Below are positions 1 to 4,611 of a stretch of DNA of 6,720 nucleotides, one piece after another. The stretch spans positions 1 to 6,720 of the forward strand of contig MHQM01000046.1 of the NCBI GenBank assembly GCA_001820655.1, in the 5' to 3' direction. This stretch comes from Candidatus Sungbacteria bacterium RIFCSPHIGHO2_02_FULL_52_23 (GTDB taxonomy: Bacteria > Patescibacteriota > Minisyncoccia > Sungbacterales > HO2-52-23). Under the pieces are notes generated by a model. It was not told the origin of the DNA. It saw nothing but the letters and a program-made list of their open reading frames with translations, and made no database searches. The first letter of the stretch is position 1. Every line of letters starts with the position of its first letter. A program made the translations under genes and the position numbers.

Positions 1-1673
1 GCAAAATTTTGACACTCTTCGGAGTGATCTTGGCAATACGCAGTGCACTCATCAATTGATTTACATCCGCCGGGGCCTGCAAATCCGCCCGAGCCATCCG
101 CGCCGCCCGGACTGCCGCCGAATGATGCCTTCATCTGTTGGAAGCACACCTCCAATTTGCTGAAATCCACATTCTCGTCAAACTCTCCGCTTTGAAGTTT
201 TGCAAGTCCCTCCTCGCCGACGACGTCTTTGATGCACTGCGCCGCTTCCGGCGGGAGAGTATTGAGTTGTTGACCTACTTGGGAAGTCATCTTGCCAAAA
301 CAGGACTTCATCTTACTCTCCAAAGACCGGTCAAACACCGGCTCGCCTGCAAGCATCTTGTTGAAATTTTCTTCCCCTGCCGCGTCTTTCATACACTGGA
401 GAGCTTCCGGGGGCATTTTATCCAGATCCTGGCGGAGACGAGCCATCCCCTCGCGCATGTGCTTGAGATCAGACTCATTGATAAGTCCGTGTTCCTCCGC
501 AAAGCGGAAGCATTCATCTCCGTGATCCTTGCAATACGTATCGCACTGATCGCGGCCCCGACAGCCGCCGGGGCCTTTCCCTCCCACTTTTCGCGCCATC
601 GCCGCGTCTTCGGCAGACATGACGCCCGCTTTTTCGGCAAAAGCGATGCATTCCTCCGTATGATTTTCTTCAAAACAATACTTCTCGCATTGCTCTTTGG
701 ATGTACAGCCGCCGGGACTTTCGCCTTTACGCATCAGCGTCATAAACTTTCTCGCCTCGGCAATTTCTTCTTTGGGCATAAAACCGCTTTCTTCGGCAAA
801 CGCCAGGCACTCTTCCATGTGGTCGGCGACACTACAATACAGCTCGCAGGTGTTTCTGTCTTTACAGCCGCCGGGAAATTGTTTGCCCGCTTTTACCAGG
901 CCCTGAAATTTTTTCGCCTCGGCAAGTTCGGCAGGCGAGTAGTAGCCCGTCTTGTCCGCAAAAGCGATGCACTCGTCAAGATGTTCAACGCTATTGCAAT
1001 AATTTTCGCAGGAAGACCATGAATTACAGGAGCCGGGGCCGTTTTCCACGTTTAAAAATTTGTCAGCCGCCTGCTTCGCGTTCTCTTCGGAAATCAAATG
1101 ATACTTCTTGGCAAACGCCAGGCACTCCTTGGCGTGATCCGCATTATCGCAATACGAACGGCACTCGGCATCGTTTTGACACGAACCCAGTTCAGGCACC
1201 GGGTATCTGATATCTGCCGCCGCAAGCGGGCCTTCGCTCTTTTCTTCTTTCTGCTCTTCTTGTTTTGGCGGAGGGGGAGGCGGCGGAACTTCTTTTTTCA
1301 CCACACTGCTTCTGGTCACTCCCTTTACAGGAGGAGGGATTTCAAGCTCGGTCTTATTATTTTTGCAGTCAATCACATACGCATGCATGACCGGCGTGAA
1401 ATGATCGGGATCAAGAAAGCGCACATTGCTATTGCTGAAAGACCCGGGGCAACCGCTCAATCCCCCGCCGTACGCAAGTTCGCCCGGGATAGAAAGCGAA
1501 AACTCCTGAACGCCGTCAGGATCTCTGATGGCCAGAGCGAATAGTCCGGAGATAGGATCTTTTTTAAAGCTTATGGAGGAGTCCGCGGTCGCCGCGTCCA
1601 CGCGGACAATCGCAAAGCTGAACACCGCGGCAAACGCCAGGATAGTCGCGGCTATAAATTTTTGATTCGTCAT
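1..1673 (-). CDS. Secreted Cys-rich repeat protein (C-terminus beyond the left edge)
   Basis: One uninterrupted frame runs from ATG at 1673 to the left edge, giving 557 complete codons and no stop, so the C-terminus is missing. Residues 1-28 look like a signal peptide: a short polar start, a hydrophobic run at about 6-23, and small residues near 27-30. Residues 30-115 form a probably beta-rich domain with only two cysteines, C75 and C103. A Lys/Glu-rich linker containing seven prolines (130-136) follows. From residue 163 there are six Cys modules with spacing C-x5-C-x3-C-x6/8-C, each usually preceded by a PGGC-like turn and followed by a FA(E/D) helix. Two copies of a different PPEA module lie between modules 5 and 6. 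The start is 20 nt behind the stop of the 75-residue gene, so the two are probably co-transcribed; there is no clear Shine-Dalgarno. I recall such repeats from unnamed Patescibacteria proteins. Molecular function is unknown; an extracellular, disulfide-stabilised surface role is inferred. Confidence 0.9.
   Translation of the reverse strand, partial: MTNQKFIAATILAFAAVFSFAIVRVDAATADSSISFKKDPISGLFALAIRDPDGVQEFSLSIPGELAYGGGLSGCPGSFSNSNVRFLDPDHFTPVMHAYVIDCKNNKTELEIPPPVKGVTRSSVVKKEVPPPPPPPKQEEQKEEKSEGPLAAADIRYPVPELGSCQNDAECRSYCDNADHAKECLAFAKKYHLISEENAKQAADKFLNVENGPGSCNSWSSCENYCNSVEHLDECIAFADKTGYYSPAELAEAKKFQGLVKAGKQFPGGCKDRNTCELYCSVADHMEECLAFAEESGFMPKEEIAEARKFMTLMRKGESPGGCTSKEQCEKYCFEENHTEECIAFAEKAGVMSAEDAAMARKVGGKGPGGCRGRDQCDTYCKDHGDECFRFAEEHGLINESDLKHMREGMARLRQDLDKMPPEALQCMKDAAGEENFNKMLAGEPVFDRSLESKMKSCFGKMTSQVGQQLNTLPPEAAQCIKDVVGEEGLAKLQSGEFDENVDFSKLEVCFQQMKASFGGSPGGADGSGGFAGPGGCKSIDECTAYCQDHSEECQNF
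132..416 (-). repeat. Two copies of a PPEA/two-Cys module inside the secreted protein
   Basis: Residues 420-462 (window 288-416) and 473-514 (window 132-257) share the pattern PPEA-x-QC-x-KD-x2-GEE, a central G-E-x-x-F stretch, and a second Cys (458 and 510) followed by F and Met. The two copies are 53 residues apart and contain cysteines 427/458 and 480/510. They differ from the C-x5-C-x3-C modules on both sides, so the protein interleaves two repeat families. A Gly/Ser-rich linker (519-536) leads from the second copy to the sixth Cys module. Confidence 0.8.
444..1187 (-). repeat. Five tandem Cys modules coded in the secreted protein; a sixth begins at 77
   Basis: Modules start at residues 163, 212, 266, 319 and 367, with a sixth at 533 (window 77 to the left edge). 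The cysteine sets are 165/171/175/184, 216/222/226/235, 270/276/280/289, 323/329/333/342, 371/377/381/388 and 537/543/547/554. Modules 1-4 have eight residues between the third and fourth Cys; modules 5 and 6 have six. The period is 48-54 residues. Conserved positions are Gly before the first Cys, Tyr one residue before the third Cys, an acidic residue before the fourth Cys, and F-A three residues after it. Even cysteine numbers per module favour two disulfides each. The modules differ clearly in sequence, so the array is old rather than freshly duplicated. Confidence 0.9.
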
Positions 1674-1693
1674 GATAAAAAACGCTTATACTC

Positions 1694-1921
1694 TTATCGC
1701 AACGGATTGGTGTATTTAAACGGATTCGCGCGATCAAGCGGATTTATTTCCGGCACTTTTTCTCCGGCATTTGTCTGGATTTCCGGCACCGCGTCGCTGA
1801 CGGTCTTGGCCGTTTCAACAGCTCCCTTGTCCTGCGTGCCCCGCCAGTACCAAAAACCGAGTACTACGGCCGCAAAAACCAAGACTATGATGACAGCGGA
1901 AATAAGTTTTTTACTATTCAT
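1694..1921 (-). CDS. 75-residue membrane-anchored peptide with NPx hexad tail
   Basis: Positions 2-5 (NSKK) are followed by a hydrophobic segment at about 6-26 ending in WYW, which is a signal-anchor or single membrane helix. The remaining 49 residues are polar and should lie outside the cytoplasmic membrane. The C-terminus carries three Asn-Pro pairs exactly six residues apart (N60-P61, N66-P67, N72-P73). I recall tails of this kind in small Patescibacteria membrane proteins but could not check. The gene stops 20 nt before the Cys-repeat protein and has its own promoter-like sequence about 10 nt upstream, so it appears to lead a two-gene operon. No Shine-Dalgarno is visible. A pseudopilin is unlikely because no prepilin peptidase site is seen. 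Function unknown; the reading frame is supported by its clean membrane topology and tight spacing. Confidence 0.8.
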   Translation of the reverse strand: MNSKKLISAVIIVLVFAAVVLGFWYWRGTQDKGAVETAKTVSDAVPEIQTNAGEKVPEINPLDRANPFKYTNPLR

Positions 1922-1930
1922 AGCGTCTTC

Positions 1931-1960
1931 ATTATATATCCCGATGGATCGTAATGAAAA
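1931..1960 (-). promoter_or_regulatory. Promoter for the 75-residue/Cys-repeat operon
   Basis: On the minus strand a perfect TATAAT (1931-1936) lies 18 bp from TTTTCA (1955-1960), a 4/6 match to the -35 consensus. The -10 box ends nine bases before the ATG at 1921, so a start point about 7 nt downstream would leave almost no leader. The 63-nt gap behind the patatin stop contains no convincing terminator, so read-through from the patatin operon is also possible. Confidence 0.55.
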
Positions 1961-1984
1961 GACAGGTTATCAACATGCCTTATT

Positions 1985-3151
1985 TTACACCCCTGCTTTC
2001 GGATATATGAATCCTTTCGGTCGCGCGAGAGAGCGATTCACATGCTTGCGCAGTGCCGCATCGCACACGGCATATCCCCAGTTGATCAGGCGCTCCTGCA
2101 TGCCAGCATCAAGCTTGGCAAGGCGCGTGGATACATCCGCAAGAGCGGTAGTCTTTGCAAACGGACAGCGGAGCGCATTTTTCAATTTGAAATGGCGGAT
2201 ATCGCTTCGAATTCCCCAGTAGGCACCCTTGCGCGATTTATTTACAAACGAGCCCACGACCTGGCGCTTCCGCAGACTACGCACCTGATTATCAATGATA
2301 TTGTTGATGCGATAGTAATGCGATGCCCAATTCCGCAACGGCTCTGCTTCCGGCTCCATCTTCCCCCCGCCGTCGCTGACGAGAATGGTATCGTATAATT
2401 TCCATGCGGTCTCAAGTCCGAGATTATCATACACTCCGCCGTCGGTAAGCATCACATCCGTAGTAAACGGCTTCTTATGCAGATCACTGCCGCTTTTTTT
2501 CCTGTAGTCCGAATGCTTGAGCTTGAGATTGACCGGCGAGAGAAACGGCGGAAATGCGGATGACGCCGCTACTGCCAGAGCAAGGGAAGTACGGGGAGCT
2601 TTTATCTCGCCCACGCGCCAATCAGCCATGTCCGATTTCATAAAACGCCACAGAGCGCCGGATTGCACATTAGTAGCGTTGATGACAAAGCAAGGATCCT
2701 TCGGAAGATCCTGCAAAGTGGTATCGCCGAAAAGATTGTTGCCGTATGCGACAGCCAATGCATCGCTGATCTTCATACGAGGCATGATGAGTCCGCCGAG
2801 CACCGAAGGAATATCAATCGTCGTATCGGCAAGCACGCGGATCGGCGTGACCACCTGATCTACAAATTGCCGCGCGACTCCCCGCTCGTCAAAATCAAGC
2901 TTTGACCAGTTCATGCCGAGCACCCCTGCGGTGATTGATCCTCCCGAGACGCTTGAGATCCTGGCAAGTTTTGGGAGGGTCCCCGCTTCATTGAGCCGCC
3001 ACAGGGCGCCCACATGAAAGAGCATCGCCCGATACCCGCCGCCGGACAAACACAATGCTATCCCTGGCCGGACGCGCTTATGCTTTGAGCCGGTTTTTTC
3101 CGCTCCCACCGGAGACAAAAGCTGTTCTATGGCTTTACGATTCTTTTTCAC
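1985..3151 (-). CDS. Patatin-like phospholipase/acyl hydrolase
   Basis: A 388-residue patatin-fold serine hydrolase that would release fatty acids from phospholipids or acylglycerols. With the GTG at 3151 as residue 1, the oxyanion-hole loop SGGGYRA is at 36-42, the nucleophile Ser69 sits in SVSGGS, the conserved ASSAFPPF stretch is at 196-203, and the catalytic Asp237 is in DGGVYDN. Both members of the Ser-Asp dyad are present, so an active enzyme is expected. The nucleophile elbow has Ser where classical patatins have Gly (usual G-x-S-x-G); I recall this variant in other bacterial patatins. No signal peptide or membrane helix is visible. The frame stays open upstream to an ATG at 3247, but that would overlap the 63-residue gene by 100 bases. 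The GTG, overlapping that gene's TGA by four bases (GTGA), is the better start and implies translational coupling. Substrate unknown; intracellular lipid turnover or a role toward a host is inference. Confidence 0.92.
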   Translation of the reverse strand: MKKNRKAIEQLLSPVGAEKTGSKHKRVRPGIALCLSGGGYRAMLFHVGALWRLNEAGTLPKLARISSVSGGSITAGVLGMNWSKLDFDERGVARQFVDQVVTPIRVLADTTIDIPSVLGGLIMPRMKISDALAVAYGNNLFGDTTLQDLPKDPCFVINATNVQSGALWRFMKSDMADWRVGEIKAPRTSLALAVAASSAFPPFLSPVNLKLKHSDYRKKSGSDLHKKPFTTDVMLTDGGVYDNLGLETAWKLYDTILVSDGGGKMEPEAEPLRNWASHYYRINNIIDNQVRSLRKRQVVGSFVNKSRKGAYWGIRSDIRHFKLKNALRCPFAKTTALADVSTRLAKLDAGMQERLINWGYAVCDAALRKHVNRSLARPKGFIYPKAGV

Positions 3152-3339
3152 AGCAGGCTGTTGTATTGATTGAGAAACTGCGGAATCACGATGAGAAGCC
3201 CCACAAGCGGAAATACGATCATGACCACTGTTACGACGAGCGTCCACAAAAAATATTTGCGCATCCGTTCTACCGAACGGTAAATGGCGTCAAGTTTTTG
3301 CTCTTGCCCTGCAAACCGTTTTTCCAGTTCGTTGTCCAT
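3148..3339 (-). CDS. Small coiled-coil plus single-helix membrane protein
   Basis: A 63-residue protein. Residues 1-28 are charged and helical with heptad-like spacing (L5, F9, L16, I19, V23), and a strong hydrophobic segment covers 29-53. I recall close relatives as common unnamed small proteins of Parcubacteria. It starts four nt after the stop of the 107-residue gene and its TGA overlaps the patatin GTG start. This places it as the middle gene of a tight three-gene operon and suggests that it and the patatin are made together. One reading is a membrane anchor or membrane partner for the lipase; this is inference. GAGAG lies one base before the ATG, too close to be a standard ribosome site, so reinitiation after the upstream stop is likely. 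Confidence 0.85.
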   Translation of the reverse strand: MDNELEKRFAGQEQKLDAIYRSVERMRKYFLWTLVVTVVMIVFPLVGLLIVIPQFLNQYNSLL

Positions 3340-3343
3340 GCTC

Positions 3344-3667
3344 TCACGATTTAGGCGTCTCGCGCTCCCGAGCCGCTGCTTCCTCTGCTTCCGTGTTTAA
3401 CCGCTGAAGCGCATCGTGTGTTTGCTCCGGAGTAAACCCAAATTTTTTCATGGCATCGGCAAGCGATTCTTTTACTGTTTCCAGTTCTCTTTGGTCAGCA
3501 CGTACGTCGCCGAACGATAAAAAAAGGATCGCATTCTTCATCCGCATTCGCACCAGATTTTCCAGAGCGGCAAGATACTGCTCCTCTTCCGGCTTAAGAT
3601 GCGGTGCCGATGTCTCCGGATTTGATTCCTCTTTAGGAGCGGATCTAAAAAATTCTCCAAATTTCAT
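3344..3667 (-). CDS. Hypothetical 107-residue charged helical protein
   Basis: I do not recognise this protein. It has no signal peptide and no clear membrane segment; the most hydrophobic run (about 46-52, AILFLSF) is too short. Residues 26-60 and 65-105 are predicted by eye to be mostly helical and rich in Glu, Arg and Lys, with an Ala/Glu-rich C-terminal end. It leads the operon with the 63-residue membrane protein (4-nt gap) and the patatin, so it may belong to the same lipid- or membrane-related function. ATG at 3667 is chosen because an in-frame TAG stands 18 bases upstream and no other ATG, GTG or TTG lies between. No Shine-Dalgarno is visible before it. Confidence 0.75.
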   Translation of the reverse strand: MKFGEFFRSAPKEESNPETSAPHLKPEEEQYLAALENLVRMRMKNAILFLSFGDVRADQRELETVKESLADAMKKFGFTPEQTHDALQRLNTEAEEAAARERETPKS

Positions 3668-3677
3668 AATGGTCGGA

Positions 3678-3683
3678 ATTATC
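3678..3683 (-). promoter_or_regulatory. Possible -10 box of the patatin operon
   Basis: GATAAT on the minus strand, a 5/6 match to TATAAT, ends ten bases before the ATG at 3667. No good -35 is seen at 16-18 bp; the nearest candidate, TTCAGC, is 19 bp away and weak. If it is a real promoter, the leader would be only a few nucleotides long. Confidence 0.35.
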
Positions 3684-3835
3684 TAATTAAAAAATGTCTA
3701 AAGCTGAATCTCTACTTACAACTCATACTATCACATAACCCTGCTCTCCTCCACAATATCGTCGTATCAGACCAGTTATCCGCTCAAAACTATTGTTGAG
3801 ATGGGTTCTAAAAGAAAAGTCACGCACTATTGCGG

Positions 3836-3877
3836 CGAGCAAAGAGAGGAGTGTGAGCTTGCTCGGATCACCCGAGC
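3836..3877. other. Two mutually exclusive hairpins
   Basis: Bases 3836-3842 (CGAGCAA) pair perfectly with 3859-3865 (TTGCTCG). The same 3' arm, at 3861-3866 (GCTCGG), also pairs perfectly with 3872-3877 (CCGAGC). Only one of the two can form at a time. The layout resembles an attenuator or conformational switch, but no ligand motif or U-tract is present, and the strand of transcription is not known. Confidence 0.4.
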
Positions 3878-3888
3878 GACGACGCATC

Positions 3889-3981
3889 AAAGGGTCAATA
3901 CCCCGCGCCGCTTGGCGCGGGTCGCCACGCGCGAAGCGCGTTCAATCCCGCGGGGCAAGCCCCGCGGTCGTAATACCCTTT
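3889..3981. other. GC-rich three-hairpin cassette closed by a 7-bp helix
   Basis: AAAGGGT at 3889-3895 pairs with ACCCTTT at 3975-3981 and encloses three perfect hairpins: 3902-3909/3914-3921 (8 bp, 4-nt loop), 3927-3932/3936-3941 (6 bp, 3-nt loop) and 3948-3955/3960-3967 (8 bp, 4-nt loop). TCAATA at 3895-3900 and TATTGA at 3981-3986 form an alternative outer inverted repeat. The cassette could be a multi-branched RNA domain or an inserted palindromic repeat. Confidence 0.6.
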
Positions 3982-3988
3982 ATTGAAA

Positions 3989-4018
3989 GAAGCCCGTACT
4001 CTGGCGAGTACGAGCTTC
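3989..4018. other. Hairpin with symmetric internal loop
   Basis: GAAGC (3989-3993) pairs with GCTTC (4014-4018), and GTACTC (3996-4001) with GAGTAC (4006-4011). They are separated by a 2x2 internal loop (CC/GA) and capped by TGGC. All eleven base pairs are Watson-Crick. Group II intron domain V was considered and rejected because its 3'-side bulge, catalytic triad and GNRA loop are absent. Confidence 0.6.
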
Positions 4019-4055
4019 ACTGGGGGATGTGAGCGGGTGTTGCAGTGGGTGTTAT

Positions 4056-4175
4056 GGTAGGCCCACATTGAGACACCATGCAGACGCGCGAGGCGCCCGC
4101 GGAGTATTGATGAGTCGCCTTTAATCGCGACTGGGGAACACCGACTTATGGGGTCGGCGTGGTTCGGGGCCTACC
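4056..4175. ncRNA. Candidate structured RNA of about 120 nt
   Basis: GGTAGGCCC at 4056-4064 is the exact reverse complement of 4167-4175, giving a 9-bp closing helix around 102 nt. Inside are GCGC/GCGC (4086-4089/4093-4096), AGTCGC/GCGACT (4113-4118/4127-4132, 8-nt loop) and CCGAC/GTCGG (4141-4145/4153-4157, 7-nt loop). The overall form is a closed multi-branch structure. On the minus strand it would begin inside the last codons of the 73-residue gene, whose TAG stop (4171-4173) lies in the closing helix, and would be a 3'-UTR element. On the plus strand it would overlap that gene's 3' end in antisense. 5S rRNA was considered because of the length and terminal helix, but its conserved internal sequences are missing. 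No family is recognised. Confidence 0.4.
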
Positions 4176-4392
4176 CGTTCGACTGTGGATGCGTGTGCAT
4201 CCACGAAACACCTGCGCCACTGACGAGGATCACCAGCGCCAACGCAACAATCGTCATCGCGTTATTGCCGGTTCCGACCTTCACGTAGATGTCATTTGCC
4301 ACAGGGAGCAGAAACCCTGCCAAAAGGGCAAGCCCTGCCAGCAATGACACTGCCGTGAGAACACCAGACGACAATGTTTTGAGCCAATCCAT
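4171..4392 (-). CDS. 73-residue two-helix membrane protein
   Basis: A short cytoplasmic-like start (MDWLKTLSSG) precedes two hydrophobic helices at about 10-32 and 45-64, joined by a small loop with D34, K38, G40 and G42. A polar His-containing tail (66-73) ends the protein. The start is ATG at 4392, eight bases from a perfect AGGAGG. A GTG nine bases further upstream overlaps the Shine-Dalgarno and is rejected. The gene stands alone, with its own promoter, a hairpin-bearing leader, and the structured block behind it. The size and two-helix layout resemble TrbC/VirB2-type pilins and also small holins, but there is no cleavable signal or diagnostic motif, so no function is assigned. The strong ribosome site suggests high expression. 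Confidence 0.85.
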   Translation of the reverse strand: MDWLKTLSSGVLTAVSLLAGLALLAGFLLPVANDIYVKVGTGNNAMTIVALALVILVSGAGVSWMHTHPQSNG

Positions 4393-4396
4393 TATA

Positions 4397-4410
4397 ATCA
4401 CCTCCTTTCT
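4397..4410 (-). promoter_or_regulatory. Extended Shine-Dalgarno of the 73-residue gene
   Basis: AGAAAGGAGGTGAT on the minus strand is complementary over 14 bases to the 3' tail typical of bacterial 16S rRNA (ATCACCTCCTTTCT). The AGGAGG core (4401-4406) is eight bases before the ATG at 4392, which fixes that start. It is by far the best ribosome site in the window. Confidence 0.9.
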
Positions 4411-4422
4411 TTTTTTGGATTT

Positions 4423-4440
4423 GCCGAGCTTATGCCCGGC
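4423..4440 (-). other. Leader hairpin upstream of the ribosome site
   Basis: On the minus strand GCCGGGC pairs with GCTCGGC (7 bp including one G-U) around an ATAA loop, 12 bases upstream of the extended Shine-Dalgarno, with an A-rich unpaired stretch between. No U-tract follows, so it is not a terminator. It may stabilise the 5' end or keep the ribosome site open. Confidence 0.5.
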
Positions 4441-4487
4441 AGTAACGAACGTTTTGCTTTTTGGGAAAGAGCCTTTGTATTGCCTCC

Positions 4488-4517
4488 ACTATACCACCAA
4501 AAGGGTAATCCGCGCAA
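4488..4517 (-). promoter_or_regulatory. Promoter for the 73-residue gene
   Basis: TATAGT (4488-4493, 5/6) and TTGCGC (4512-4517, 4/6) are 18 bp apart on the minus strand. The expected start near 4481 gives a leader of about 90 nt that contains the hairpin and the strong Shine-Dalgarno. It lies in the 219-nt spacer behind the flavoprotein, whose remaining bases show no gene. Confidence 0.5.
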
Positions 4518-4524
4518 CATGCCA

Positions 4525-4561
4525 CATATCCGGTACACCAATCACAAAGCCGACGGATATG
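4525..4561. other. Inverted repeat behind the flavoprotein gene
   Basis: CATATCCG (4525-4532) and CGGATATG (4554-4561) form a perfect 8-bp inverted repeat around 21 nt, about 50 nt after the flavoprotein stop and just upstream of the next promoter. There is no T-run, so a Rho-independent terminator is not supported; it may be an operator or simple 3'-end structure. Confidence 0.3.
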
Positions 4562-4611
4562 ACACCGATACCTGATACAGATATAGCCTTGCCATACTCC
4601 AGCTTTTAACC

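Larger units (their letters stand above)
3668..4170. other. 503-nt non-coding block, dense in hairpins
   Basis: No convincing gene lies here: the short open frames on either strand are Arg-rich and follow the GC-rich palindromes. About 3690-3780 is featureless. From 3781 to 4175 nearly every stretch can pair locally, with hairpins at 3783-3800, 3823-3834, 3861-3877, 3902-3921, 3927-3941, 3948-3967, 3989-4018, 4086-4096, 4113-4132 and 4141-4157, plus two long-range helices. The GC content of 3901-3970 is 56 of 70 bases, far above the flanks. No tRNA, RNase P, SRP, 5S or tmRNA signature was found. On the minus strand this would be the 3' untranslated part of the 73-residue gene's mRNA. No plus-strand promoter was recognised. 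Confidence 0.75.

Noticed and set aside
138..1022. 294-residue plus-strand open frame
   Set aside because: It is antisense to the Cys-repeat gene, and its apparent regularity mirrors the repeats of that gene. The minus frame has a signal peptide and ordered Cys modules.
1..1187. CRISPR-like array from regular spacing in the left third
   Set aside because: The repetition is at protein level (48-54 residue period), with diverged DNA and an open reading frame throughout, so it is coding repeats.
3152..3247. Longer patatin start at ATG 3247
   Set aside because: The added 32 residues lie wholly inside the 63-residue gene in another frame and are low-quality (Arg/Ser/His-rich). The GTG at the stop-start overlap is a better start.
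4105..4140. Hammerhead-ribozyme-like core: TTGATGA followed by a GTCGC/GCGAC stem and then GGGGAAC
   Set aside because: The catalytic core needs CTGATGA and GAAA directly after stem II. Here C3 is replaced and the GAAA element is displaced and altered, so cleavage is not expected.
3800..4160. RNase P RNA, suggested by AAAAGTC near 3815 and GAACACCGACTTAT near 4136
   Set aside because: The two pair over only about five bases, the conserved GAGGAAAGTC and ACAGAA blocks are absent, and the closing helix joins 4056 with 4175 rather than the 5' end of such an RNA.
4056..4175. 5S rRNA, from the length near 120 nt and the 9-bp terminal helix
   Set aside because: The conserved internal 5S sequences (such as the CCGAAC loop and the following stem) are absent on both strands, and no rRNA lies nearby.
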